From Prorocentrum cordatum (Eukaryota > Sar > Dinophyceae > Prorocentrales > Prorocentraceae): a DNA stretch of 64,000 bases. A model generated the notes under the pieces. The model saw nothing but the letters and a program-made list of their open reading frames with translations. It had not been told where the DNA came from and did not search any database. The translations under genes were made by a program, and so were the position numbers. Within the stretch, counting starts at the first letter, position 1; each line of letters starts with the position of its first letter. Location of the stretch: the NCBI GenBank assembly GCA_963575745.1, contig CAUYUJ010002723.1, forward strand, positions 1 through 64,000, in the 5' to 3' direction. Positions 1 through 10,240 of this stretch are shown in pieces.

Positions 1-120
1 CGCGCGGATTTCCTGGATTGGCGCCTGGACCCCCTCCCCGCGGCGCCCCCGGCGTCGCCCCTGGCGCGCTCCGCGCTCCAGGGAGGGGGGCCCAGCGCGG
101 ATCCAAAATATCCGCGCGGA
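1..120. repeat. Short palindromic repeat (inverted-repeat hairpin)
   Basis: The first ~45 bases and the reverse complement of the last ~45 bases align by eye: both begin with CGCGCGGAT and run into a GGCGC-type block and a C-rich block. The centre is GC-rich. A similar GGCGCTGG...CCAGCGCC hairpin lies at 60163-60242. The left edge may be cut by the window start. Confidence 0.5.
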
Positions 121-744
121 CCTCCAACAATTGATGTTCATGCCGTCTTTCCTTCCTCCCAGAAACGAAAGCACAGGCGCAATGGACAAGCTTTTCAGGT
201 TTTGAAGAAGGTTGGCCTCTCGGCAGTATTTCTGGGAAGCCTCGTGTTTATCCCGGACCATATTGAGTCGGGGGTGGACAGAACCCCCATCCTGACACGT
301 CGATTAGTGAACTCTCCGTTTTTGTTCCAGGCTTGCGCCCGCCAGGCTTGGGCCCGAGGTTGTTTTCACTAAGCCACGCTTTGCTAAAGGGGGTTCTGTC
401 CATCCCCGATTGAGGGGGCATTAGGCGTGCGTTGGTCGAGCCAATCTGGTCCTCTCGGAGGCCTCCTGGGCCTATGTGGGGCCACCTTCGAGTCATCCGG
501 ACACACGGCAGACTCGGACGCCTGCGGCTCAAGAGGCTGGGGGCCGTGGCGTCGTGGTCGTCCGCAGTGCCGAGAGCCGCCTGCTGCTCTCGCCGGACGA
601 GTGAGCTGCCACCAGATCAGAGGCGGAGCAGCAAAAGTCGTGACGGCAGTTTTGCCGTGGTGCTTTGGCTATGAAAACCACTTCTCGGCTCCTGGTGCAA
701 ATGTCGATGCAGGCCTGCATGTAGGTTCGAGGCGCGTTCACGAG
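121..744. other. No recognised feature
   Basis: Mixed-complexity DNA with short overlapping open frames on both strands. None has a recognisable motif, a conserved composition or a neighbour supporting it. I see no gene here. Confidence 0.4.
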
Positions 745-1165
745 CCTGTTTTCAATTCCGGGGCGATGGCGGCCGCCACCGGGAGGGGGGGGAAAGGGGG
801 TTGGTGACGTCACGTTTCGCGCCGGCGGCGTTTGGGAATGCCTCGGAATGGCCGAGGACGGGTAGGAGTAGCATGTACGTGGCGATCTGCACCACAGCGC
901 CAATGTGAACCACAGTGCCTGCATGCACCACAGCGCCTGTGCACCAAAGCGAAAACGTACACCACAGCAGCCGCGTGCAACACAGCGCCAGTGTGCACCA
1001 CAGTGCCTGCGGGCGACAGCGTTTGTGTACACCAAAGCGCCTGCGTACACCACAGCAGCCGTGTGCAGCACAGCACCAGTGTACGCCACAGGGCCTGCGT
1101 GCACCACAGCGCCTGCGTACACCATGGCGCCCGTGTGTGCCACAGCAACCATGTGCAACATAACC
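745..1165 (+). repeat. Left arm of a large inverted repeat, mostly 15-bp minisatellite
   Basis: A ~135-bp unique-looking lead-in (745-880) is followed by ~19 degenerate copies of a 15-bp unit close to GTGCACCACAGCGCC. The reverse complement of 1700-2147 shows the same lead-in and the same units, so the two segments are arms of one palindrome with a ~530-bp spacer. Because the unit length is a multiple of three, several frames stay open and give His/Ser/Ala/Cys-type pentapeptide repeats. I treat those as by-products, not genes. Confidence 0.75.
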
Positions 1166-1699
1166 CCATTATTGCGTATATAATGTTTGAAATAATCTTT
1201 ATGACAAAATGGGCCGCCTGTGGATTCCACAGGAAGCAATTATTTTATGGAGGGTTCGGAAAGGAACGCATACGGAAATAGGAGCGCCTGTAGAATTTAC
1301 GAGTCCTCCCAAGGAGGGGGAGGAGAATGATGAGGAGGAGGAGGAGGAACTGTGCCTTGCGGATCGGGTCGCGCATAGAGACAATGGCGGCGTCCTCCCG
1401 AAGGAGTTCGCTTGAGGCGTGGAGGCAGTGCAATGGGAGGCGCTGTGGCATGAGGGCGATATGGCATGGCACCGTGGCGCTTCAGGGTACGATCGCTTAG
1501 TTTTTTTCTTGCCCATTCCCATTCTGCGGTGCACACTGAGACGCGCGCGTGCGCTGCAGCGCCGACCAGACCGACGGGGAGAAGGGTGAGGGAGGAGGAG
1601 GAGGACGAGGGAGGAGCAAAGAACGTCGCATTCGAATTGGGCACCACCCACGCGTGGTGTTTAGCTGTCGGCAGCAGATCCTGACCTACATGCTTCTTC
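1166..1699. other. Spacer between inverted-repeat arms, no gene
   Basis: Begins with a short AT-richer stretch (1166-1210) and includes GGA-rich tracts near 1310-1350 and 1580-1620. No domain or RNA gene is visible. Confidence 0.4.
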
Positions 1700-2147
1700 T
1701 ACTTGTCTTGTGCTCGCAGGTGCTGTGGTGTGCACCAGCGCTGCGTTGCATGCGGATTCTACGGTGTACGCAGGCACTGTGGTGTACACAGGGTCTGCAG
1801 TGTACGCAAGCACTGTGGTGTACACTCGCGCTGTGCTGTAGACGGCTGCTGCGGTGTACACATTCGCTGTGGTGTACAGAGGCGCAGTGGTGCACGCAAG
1901 CACTGTGGTGTACACAGGCGCTGCAGTGCGCATGACTGTTGCGGTGTACACAAGATGTATGGTGCGCACGCGCACAATTGTGCTCCCGAGCACTGTGGTG
2001 TACACAATCGCTGTGGTGCAGATCGCCACCGATATGCTGCTCCTACTTGGCCTCGGTCATCCGTAGGCATTCCAGGACGCCGCCGGCGCGGAAGGTGACG
2101 ACACCGGGGGGGGGGGCGGTGCCGTTGACGGCCGCCATCGCGGAAAA
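1700..2147 (-). repeat. Right arm of the inverted repeat, 15-bp minisatellite
   Basis: Reverse-complement counterpart of 745-1165. ~20 degenerate 15-bp units (GTGTACGCAGGCACT-like on the plus strand) are followed by the same ~130-bp lead-in, including GCCGCCGGCGC and GGCGGCC blocks, plus a G11 run at 2107-2117 with no equally long counterpart in the left arm. Confidence 0.75.
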
Positions 2148-3607
2148 TACAAAAATAGGAGTCCGGGGGCGGAGACGCTGTGGCCGGTCCGGCCCCTCCT
2201 CTGCCGGGCCGGGCAGAGTCCCACTCGTGGCGGCGACGGGTCCCGCAGTGGGCAGGGTCAAGATTCGTTTCGGTGGGCGTTCGGGGAGTGTCTGGAAATG
2301 ACGGCTGAGATAAACGCAGTGTTTACTTGGGAGAGTTTGTTGATGGGGTCTTCGGACCGAGGGGGGTCCAACACGAACACGCAAACCATTTAGATTCGAC
2401 AGTACCTTTCATCATCTGTCCATGCGATGATTATGTTTGATGTTTTTTGCCAGCTGCTGCCAAGAATTTGCGCCTGGCTGAGAATCATCCCTGCTGGAAT
2501 GACCACCGTATCGATCTGGATGCGTTCGCCATCGCCTAGAACATGTCATCCGCTTGTGTGATCGCTCGGGCCAGGTGCCCGAGACTGATCGCTTGCACCA
2601 CCTGCCCAAAATTGTACCAGATAGCCAGGACCCTGCGCAGCCCCTGCTCTGCCCACAAACACCCGCTGAAGATAGGTACAGTCTCGGATTTCGTTTCCGG
2701 GCGAGAACTCGACGCCGTTAGCCTGTTGCAGAGTCTCGGCCCGGGAGGGCTACGCTAATCAGCAATTCACTTGTTTGCCCTTCTAGAGATGGGCCTGGCG
2801 TGGTGTACGGAGCGTCTGCACTAGGCTCGTGACGATCCTACGCGAACTCCTCAACCTTCCTCTTCCTCTTACTTTTCTCCTGCTTCCCAAACCTCCGACG
2901 TTGTGGTCTGAATTTGCGACGGGGACCCCCAGAGGCCTCAGCCACTTTACTGGGGCTGGCATTCCTTCGGAGCCGTCTTCTGACGATCCTGGGGCGCAGC
3001 GGGCCCCCGGCGGCCAAACATGCTCGAACATCTCCCGCTGCTGGCTCTGTATGACCCGAGGGGGGTGCTGGGCATCCTTTTCTCCAGGCCTCCCAAGTTG
3101 GGTCCGAGCAGGATGGGGTCTGATCGCTGATGCATCGGCGATGCGGCTCGATGCAGAAGCCGTTTCTCTCCACGCCGGCGTCGCCCGTGCACCGCCGCCA
3201 TCGCCGAAGCATCGGCGAGGCGAGGGGGGGCGATCCTCTGACCCAGTGCAGTTGCTCGGATCCCCTTTGTGACGCCTCTCTCCGCATCCCGCGGCGGCAG
3301 TCCGAAACTCAGGCGCTTGCGAAGCAGACCGAGCGCCACGAGGAGATGAAGGCCAGGCACCGCGAGGCCGAGTCGTCGCTGCGCGAGGGCCCGGGGCCTG
3401 GACGCGCGACGACGACGACAGCGGCGACGGCAACGACGACGGCGGGGAGGAGAATGAAGAGGGGAGGGGGAAGCGGAGGGGAAGGTGAAAGGGAGGAGCA
3501 GGTGTTGAGGGAGGTGTGTGTGTGCAGGTTTGGATGTGGATGTGGATGTGGATGTGGATGTAAATGTGTGGATGGATTTGTGTGTGTTGTGTGTGATGTG
3601 TGTGCAT
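2148..3607. other. Unassigned DNA; no confident gene
   Basis: Short frames exist on both strands. The minus-strand one at 2838-3287 ends in a Lys/Arg-rich tail (KQEKSKRKRKVEE) but has no recognisable domain. A GATGTG repeat occupies about 3530-3565. I cannot support a gene. Confidence 0.35.
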
Positions 3608-3837
3608 GTCTTACAGGCAGTGCAATGCCAGCGAAGCCGAACTCGATACAGGCGGCACTTCCACCCACAAGCTCAGCTTCTCACATATTCAATCGTTCGA
3701 ATCCTCCGTGCGGCATCGGTGCCGCGCCGTCCTGGGTTGAGCACACGTGTCCAAAGACGGGCTGGCCTCCTCGAGTCGAGCCTGCTGCAGAAGACCCCGC
3801 AATCCACTCCAGGACCCACTCCATGCTTCTCTCGAAG
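3608..3837 (+). repeat. Dispersed repeat, copy 1
   Basis: This ~230-bp block matches 7276-7898 closely by eye: a shared ACAGGCRGTGCA start, a shared core around ATTCAATCGTTCGA, and a shared end at CTCTCGAAG. It lacks the ~370-bp insertion found in copy 2, so it represents the uninterrupted form. Confidence 0.75.
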
Positions 3838-5273
3838 GGTGTCCCACCAGCGACAGCGCCGGGAAATGCTGAGAGCGCAAAAGGGCCAATGTGATCATGC
3901 AAAGACAGGCGAGGCTGCCTGGCGCAGGAACAAAGTTGATGAAACTCAAAGGCTGCCTTTGCATCCTACGGGCCCCACTCCTGCGAAGAAGAGCAGCCGG
4001 GACTTCATTATTCTCCTCTCGCTCTTCTTCGTCCTCCGACTCCTTCCCCCCCTCCTGGTCCTTCTTTTTTGGCCATGCTGGCAGGACAGGGCGTCCTCAG
4101 AAGCACCCGTCCCTCGAGAGTGGTGCGGCCGCACTAACAGGACAGAGTGTCCTCGTGAGCGCCGGTCCCGCGGTACAGGTTTAAGGGGTTCGTTTTTCCT
4201 GGACCCCAACACACTCTTCCAGCATAATCTACCATACATGCGCTCCTGCCCGTGGCGGCCACTCGCTCTCACGCCCTTTCTCCCGCGTCGGCTCGTTGCG
4301 CACCCGTGCCCACCATAGTACCAGTGCTTACGGTGTGGCTCCGTACTGCCACATCTTCACAGTCTCACCGCCTGCGTCGGCCCTCAAGGCAGCACTGTCT
4401 TGAGAAACGCGGGTGATGCATACCCTCGGCGAACTTTCCATTGATGCCATTATGAAATGAAAGACTTGTGGGCCTCTCCCACAATGAATGATCGACTACT
4501 CGTCGAGAGTACTTATACTGGCTCTCCTGCAGAACGGGTCCATGGTGATGGAAACACCCAGCAAAGACAACAACCATCGTCCAGCAATTGAGACACGTGT
4601 GGAGAAAAAGCCACTGGCCATCACCAATGTACGAGATACTCAGCCACTCTGATACTTCCGACGGTGGAACCCAATCCGTATCCGTTCAGGCTTGAACATG
4701 TGAAACAAGTTATCGGTTTTGGCATCTTTGGTTTGGGGAATGGTCTTGAGTCCGTGGCACTGAAAGAGCTTCTCGGCACCCTTCGGCATCTCACGTTTTT
4801 TCCCACTGTGAAGGCGGCCTTCGATCCCAGTGGCTTGACCTGCAAACGAGAAAGACCCTGTCGATCCTGCACTGGTACTCGTCGCTGGCTGATCTCCTCC
4901 TCCTTCTCCTCCTCCTCCTTCTCCTCCTCTGCCTCGCGGGACTCGGCTGGAGGCGTGGACTGTGGCCGAGGAGGGAAGCGCCGACCGCCTTCAGCGGCCC
5001 CACCACCTGCTGCGCGACCGACCTCTCGAAATCCGACACCAGTGCTTTGGCCAGGATCTCGCCCTGGCGCCGAAGGTCGTTATCCTTCTCTTTCTCCGCT
5101 TCCAAGGTCGTGAACTTGCGATGCAGCGAGCGGCTTGAATAAGGAACACTTACTTTTCAAAAGGGACTCGGTCGTTCCTTAGGCTTGCATGCGTTATGTC
5201 TCGTTCCTTTTGCGCTATGTATACCGTGTCGTTCCTTCTGCGTTATTCCATTGGAAAAGTGGGGCCTCGTTCC
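3838..5273. other. No recognised feature
   Basis: Contains a CTC-rich tract (4895-4935) and several short frames. One minus-strand frame (4791-5105) starts with a Glu/Lys/Asp/Arg-rich segment (MEAEKEKDNDLRRQGEI) and then becomes poly-Arg over the CTC tract. No domain can be named and it is not annotated as a gene. Confidence 0.3.
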
Positions 5274-5447
5274 TTATTTATCGAGGCCGATGACTGTACT
5301 TGTCACTGTGCTGAGATACGTCTGTGCATTCTCAGGGCGCTCACGGTGTCCATGAGACTCGCTGCTCGACGATGCATTCCGGCGCCGACGCCGATCACGG
5401 TCCCGATCCTGGTCTCCGCCACGATCTTTATCACGACCCCGTGGTTG
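5274..5447 (-). other. Short Arg/Asp-repeat open frame, possible exon remnant
   Basis: On the minus strand a 57-codon frame without an ATG reads through GRDKDRGGDQDRDRDRRRRR followed by a Ser-rich stretch and ends at a TAA. RD/RS-type repeats occur in splicing factors, and also by chance in GC-rich repeats. A TGA lies immediately upstream, and neither a start nor a splice acceptor is obvious. It could be a piece of a host exon or noise. Confidence 0.15.
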
Positions 5448-5701
5448 TCAAGACGATGCCGATGGATTTGAACTTTTCCACGAGTCTGCCTTCTTCTGAC
5501 TACTGTAGCCGCCCTTCTTGTTCGAGTTGTGCTGGCCACCCATCCCGCTCCCCAGGAGATGGAAGTGCCGCTGCAGATGTTGGAGTCACGCTCACACAGA
5601 CCTTCGATCCAAACGGGCCGCAGTTGAATTCGGGGTCGAGTGGATCAGCGCTCTGAAGATCTAGGGTGGGTACCCAAGAAGGGGCAACTCAAGAGTAAGT
5701 A

Positions 5702-6505
5702 CTAAGACCCCAAGACTTGCAGCCACGTCGGACGAGCCAGGACACCCATATCGCGATACATTCCCCTACCAGGATACCTCTCATAACCCCAATCACACTG
5801 GGCCAGGATCCTGCCCAGGGAAGCACGTGGGATTTGGACCGTACTGCACCTGCGGGACGACTCCCGATATTTGCATATAGCCACCCTCGATTCGGATTCT
5901 TGCGCGTGGAGCATTGCGGAACATTGAACCCTGAAACACAGATCCAGCCACTCAGAGAAAGCTTCCAGGGTCGTCATGAGATCTGAAGACCACGCTCGAA
6001 GATCCCTCAGAAACCTCACCCAAGATACGCAATCATCCATCCATGGCACTGTCTCATACTTGCCCTCGGGGTAGCATCCACGTACCTGCTCCAGGTGATC
6101 TGACCTCTGGGGTTCCCTGGAGAGTGAGGGCGCCTGCCGATCGAAAAACTCTTCCGCTCCAAGACGCACCGATACAGCTGCCGTCGGCATCACTCCTCCG
6201 ATAGCCATCTCCGCCATCTCTACCACCGCATCTCCGAAGACAACCAGCGTGAGCCTTGCAGCCGCCGCGAGAGCCCGATGAAGCTGAGCCAATGATACCG
6301 ACCACCAGCCACGACCGTAGTGCCGCGTCCGCTCCCCTGAAGACGCTCTCTCCTGACCAAAACTCCAACGCGAGAGCTCTCGAGCCATCGTCACAAACCA
6401 GTGCTGGTAGAAAGCACGGACGGCCCAGCGACTTGCGTAGTAGCATATGGCGAGGCAGTCGGCCATCCCGCGATTCAGGGTGCACCTGGGTCCTGAGATG
6501 GTCAC
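5702..6505 (-). CDS. Unrecognised minus-strand ORF (267 aa), possible retroelement remnant
   Basis: This is the longest frame in the first 10 kb not explained by simple repeats. The composition is ordinary: Trp, Tyr, Cys and charged residues are spread through it and there is no low complexity. It begins MTISGPRCTLNRGMADC and ends TWLQVLGS. No catalytic motif, membrane segment or signal peptide is evident. An overlapping frame (6054-6545) starts 40 bases further upstream, so a frameshift near 6500 or an upstream exon is possible. In this window such protein-like but unassignable stretches are usually decayed retroelement ORFs. I do not recognise the family and infer no function. Confidence 0.3.
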   Translation of the reverse strand: MTISGPRCTLNRGMADCLAICYYASRWAVRAFYQHWFVTMARELSRWSFGQERASSGERTRHYGRGWWSVSLAQLHRALAAAARLTLVVFGDAVVEMAEMAIGGVMPTAAVSVRLGAEEFFDRQAPSLSREPQRSDHLEQVRGCYPEGKYETVPWMDDCVSWVRFLRDLRAWSSDLMTTLEAFSEWLDLCFRVQCSAMLHAQESESRVAICKYRESSRRCSTVQIPRASLGRILAQCDWGYERYPGRGMYRDMGVLARPTWLQVLGS

Positions 6506-7275
6506 GTAGCCGTCCAGCTATGCGGGGTGTCGGCGACCTTCTCATCAGATCGGCTTTCCCAACATTTGAAGGACTGGCCGATCACAAGACGTATAATGCT
6601 GATCTGCCATCACCATGTTCAGAACATAGGTTGGGCGCCATCGTCAACCACTGGCCGTCGAGGCCTCGGATACTTTGGTGAGCAATTTGTGCTAGGACAC
6701 GCAGCGCACGACCCGCCCACCGAGGCACCCGTCGCTGCTGTAGTGCCCGTCGGAGCCGTGCGATGCCCATGCGAATGGAGATTCGATGCGCCATGATCGC
6801 AATCTACGGGCATCCAGCTCCATGCCGCAACGATCTCGGGAGCAGGCGGTCGAGGATCTGGTACGTCGCGAAGCACAGGGATGACATATCACGCTTGGTC
6901 GTGCGCGTCCGCGCCTGCAAAGATTCCCGAATGGGACCCTCCTGCGAGGGTTGGACAATCTTTGGGAGGATCTGCTGCACATCCTCCTCTGGCCACTGGC
7001 CCTACTTCGAGGGTCTGGGCCACTCCACGCTGGTGCGGAACCTTCTCCGCCTCCTCCTCCTCCTTGTCCCTCCTCCTCCCTCCTCCTCGACCCTCTCCTT
7101 CCTCCGTCCCCTTCTCGTCGTCGTCGTCCTCCTCCTCTTCTCCTCACCTCCTCCTCCGCCTCCTCCTCCCACTCCTCCCCCTCCTCCTCCTCCCCCTCCT
7201 CCTCCTGCAGAGGTTGATGAGGTCCGTGGCACGCCGTCGCCCTCAGTGGGGTCGGCTCGATGTCACGCGGCAGTG
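6506..7275. other. Mostly low-complexity DNA with CTC tract
   Basis: 7041-7210 is a long polypyrimidine CTC/CTCCTT tract that creates poly-Ser/Pro/Leu frames. 6506-7040 has no recognisable gene. Confidence 0.5.
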
Positions 7276-7898
7276 CGTCTCACAGGCGGTGCACTCTCGG
7301 CGAAGCTGCCCTCGATACGGATGGCCTTTTCACCCGCAAGCGCAGCTCCCCCTTTCCTGCCCCCCCTCCCCCACCTCCTCCTCCTCCTCCTCCTCCTCCT
7401 CCTCCTCCTCCTCCTCCTCCTCCTCCTCCTCGGGTCGCCTACGGCCCCGGGGGGAACCGTGCACCCCCCCCTTCGATTCTGGGGCGCTCCGCGATCCGAT
7501 CTTGTCCGACCCCCCCCCCTCGCGGGGGGGCGAGAGGGGGGGAAGCGAGGAGGAGAAGGCCTTCTCAGAAGGTGGCGGGATCTCTCAGATGCCCTCGCGC
7601 CTTCTGAGAAGTTGTTGCTGTCTTCGGGGAAGGCTTCGAAAACTTCTCAGAAGGCCTGGGGACTTCCGAGCCTTCTGAGAAGGCCTTCTCCTTCTTTGTT
7701 CCCCCCCTCGCTCGCCGCCAAACATTCAATCGTTCGACTCCTCCGTGCGGCATCGGTGCCGGGCCGTCCTGGGTTGAGCACACGTGCCCCAGGTCGTCGC
7801 CCCGCTCTGAGCCAAAGAACGGCCGGCCTCCTCGAGCCGAGCCTGCTGCAGAAGACCCCGCAGTTCACTCCAGGACCCAATCCAGGCTCCTCTCGAAG
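7276..7898 (+). repeat. Dispersed repeat, copy 2, interrupted
   Basis: Homologous to 3608-3837 at both ends (7276-7350 and 7722-7898). The middle (~7351-7721) is an insertion holding a ~60-bp perfect CTC repeat, G-runs, and several CTTCTGAGAAG-type palindromes at 7555-7692. The copy is followed directly by a GT microsatellite. Confidence 0.7.
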
Positions 7899-8050
7899 TT
7901 TGTGTGTGTGTGTGTGTGCGTATGTGTGTGCGTGTGTGTGTGTGTGTGTGTGTGCGTGTGTGCTTGTGCTTGTTTCCAAGTGAGTGTTTGTTTTTAAGTG
8001 TCTGTGTGTAAGTGTCTGTGTATTAGTGTGTGCGTGTGTGCGTGTGTGGG
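7899..8050 (+). repeat. GT microsatellite
   Basis: Dense GTGTGT repeats with GTGTGC variants and TTTGTTTTT interruptions. Confidence 0.9.
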
Positions 8051-9224
8051 GGCATGTTTGTCGTGCAGCGCCGCACAATGTCGGGGCATGGTTGGGCGAA
8101 GAGTGGACCCCCTTGCCGCGCAGCAGGAGGGAGGCATTGCACGGGAAGTGGGATGAGAATGAAGCTTGGGAGGGGTGTGTGGGGGGAGTCGGAAGAAAGC
8201 TTGGGATGGAAAGCAGGAGAAAAGTGGTCAAGGAGAGGAGGAGAAGGAGGAGTTGATGATACTGGGAGGGGGTTAGGACGTTAAGACCGTGCGACAGCGG
8301 AAGTCGAGAAAGGGTGGGAGGGGGTGGGGAAGAAGGGGGAAAAGGAGAGGCGGAGAGGGCGAGAGGGTTCAGGAATGAGAGGGTAGAAGAAGGCTGTGGA
8401 TGAAGAGTTGGAGGACGTGGAGGATGAGGAAGATGATGCCGACGTCTACGAAGACAAGAACGAGGCAGGTGAGGGGGGACATAATGGAAGGGAACGGAAC
8501 TAAAATTGAGACAGGGATGGGACGGGGGGGTGCAAAGGGGAAGCTCCAGAGGGAGGTTTGGTGCATTGATAGCCATGGGCTATGGGTAAGTCTTTCCTCG
8601 CTTCCGCGCGGATGTGAGCGCGACCGATGTGAGTTGGTAAAGTGGTTACTCTAAGGACACTTTGGGGAAGGTGTTTCCGTCTACCCACCTCCCGTTGGTT
8701 ACGTCCGCTCGGCCACAGCTCCCCGCGAGGCCCCGTCGCACCCACCCTGCCAGAGGCCTGGGTGGCACATTGCTTGGCAAGGGAGCACACTCATAGATCG
8801 TCGGCTTCAGGACGACGAGAGGGGCCGTTCGCCTCGGCATCCTCCCGCCATCCTCGTCCACCTCTTTATATTTTGCGCCCTGCCTCATCCCTTGTTTCCT
8901 TCTCCTTCCACATGCTCCCTCATCTGTCCCCCGCCTTCTTCATCCCGTCTTCCCTTTCTTCGCTCCCCCCGCACTTCTCATGCCGCCTCCTTTCCAGCCC
9001 CTTCTCCCCCGCTCCCCGCCCCCCCCCCTTCGCACGGGAGCGCTCGCGGGAGGGGGGAAGGAGGAAGGAACATGAAGGAGGAGCGCACGAGGGGAGGAAC
9101 AGCAATGAGCTGCTGGAGCAGTGATGGGGCGGGCGAAGAGGAGAAGGGGGTGGGGAGAAGGAGGGACGAGGAGGTGGAATAGAAGGGTGGAGGAGGCGGG
9201 AGGCCGAAGAGGAGGAGGAGGAGG
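8051..9224. other. No recognised gene
   Basis: G-rich (8100-8550) then C/T-rich (8860-9030) DNA. The strand composition switch creates long biased frames without motifs. Confidence 0.4.
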
Positions 9225-9400
9225 TACAGTCGGGGCGCTGAAGAAGGATCCCTTTTCGTTTGGGAGGGGCCCCGTGCTCCTTAGTTGTGTTGCACTGTGC
9301 CTTCGGTTTTCCTTAGGTTTCCCATGGGAAATCGATGTTTGATGTATGGGAACATAGGGCCCCATTCCTTATTTGCTGTTCCGTAGGTCAAAGCCCCAAC
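9225..9400 (+). repeat. Truncated copy of the TIR-element interior
   Basis: Matches 50945-51120 along its length, sharing TACAGTCG, CCTTTTCGTTKGGGAGGGG, TTAGGTT and CCATGGGAAATCGA. Both ends are lost: GGA repeat begins immediately on the left and after ~9410 on the right. Confidence 0.7.
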
Positions 9401-9419
9401 TGAAGTTGAGGAAGGAGAA

Positions 9420-9530
9420 AGAGGAAGAGGGAGGATGAGGAAGAGGAGGAGGGGGAGGAGGAGGAGGAGGAGGAGGAGGAGGAGAAGGAGAAGGAGGAAG
9501 AGGGAGCAGCGAAGAGGACGAGGAGGAAAG
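9420..9530 (+). repeat. GGA microsatellite
   Basis: Near-perfect GGAGGA tract with GAAGAG interruptions. Confidence 0.9.
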
Positions 9531-9614
9531 ACGCCAATTGCAGAGACGTTTCAGACACGGGTGAACCTTTTAAGGACCTCCTCGCTCTGCAGCTCTCCGG
9601 AGGTACTTTTTCAG

Positions 9615-9771
9615 TCGGGCGTCTCCCTCTACAGGAGGAATATGCAAAAATAGCTAAACAATTGTCTGGGGGCGCTTTTTTTTCATAAAAAATGTTTGAG
9701 CATTCACGGAATCTGTGTTGTACTATGTTTAATTTTTCGCCCGAGCTTCCCCTGCAGGGGGACAGGCGCAA
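9615..9771 (+). mobile_element. Short nonautonomous TIR element, copy a
   Basis: The left end TCGGGCGTCTCCCTCTACAG and the right end CTGCAGGGGGACAGGCGCA are imperfect inverted repeats. The interior carries AATATGCAAAAATAG and GTCTGGGGG, shared in order with copies b, c and d. There is no coding capacity. The structure fits a MITE or a dinoflagellate introner-type element; which one cannot be settled from sequence alone. Confidence 0.65.
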
Positions 9772-10090
9772 CCTGACGGTACTTGGAGGCCCCCCGCACG
9801 CCCAACGAGGGCCCAATACCTGGATCCTCCCCCCCCAACATCGCTCATCCTGGTCTCCTCCCCGCATCGCTTTTCTCTTCCCCTCAGATGCTCTTGGGTG
9901 GCTGCGTCCTGAGGGCCGAAATCCTCCTGAAGGGGGGGAGGAGGAGCAGAGGAAAGGGGGGACCGACCGAAGGGCCACGAAGGCCGAGCGCACGTCGAGA
10001 GCCACCAATCGTCCCGCCTCCCCGCCCCCTCCCCTCGGCCCAGACGATCCGACGCTTGTTTTTTGTTGAATCCGTGGCGCTAGAATTTAG
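9772..10090. other. Spacer between TIR elements a and b
   Basis: GC-rich DNA with no recognisable gene, separating two oppositely oriented copies of the same short element. Confidence 0.4.
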
Positions 10091-10240
10091 TCGGGCCTGT
10101 CCCCCTGCAGTGGGATTTTGGAGGGAAAAGTTCAAGTACAAAACATAGTCCACAACTGCAAACAGAAAATAAGGAAAAAATAGCCCCCAGACTAAACTGT
10201 ACTATTTTTGAATATTCCTCCTGTAGAGGGACAGGCCCGA
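10091..10240 (-). mobile_element. Short nonautonomous TIR element, copy b
   Basis: A 150-bp element whose first 20 bases, TCGGGCCTGTCCCCCTGCAG, and the reverse complement of its last 20 agree at 18 of 20 positions. Read on the minus strand its interior matches copies a and especially d. Oriented opposite to copy a, only ~320 bp away. Confidence 0.75.

Noticed and set aside
529-1239. Repeat-protein ORF with Ala-Val-Val-Tyr-Thr-Gly pentapeptides (minus strand), and its plus-strand counterparts
   Set aside because: The 15-bp unit leaves several frames open on both strands of both palindrome arms, so an open frame is not evidence of coding.
6763-7983. 406-codon ORF with long poly-Leu/Pro
   Set aside because: It crosses CTC and GT microsatellites and a repeat insertion. 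The composition is explained by the repeats.
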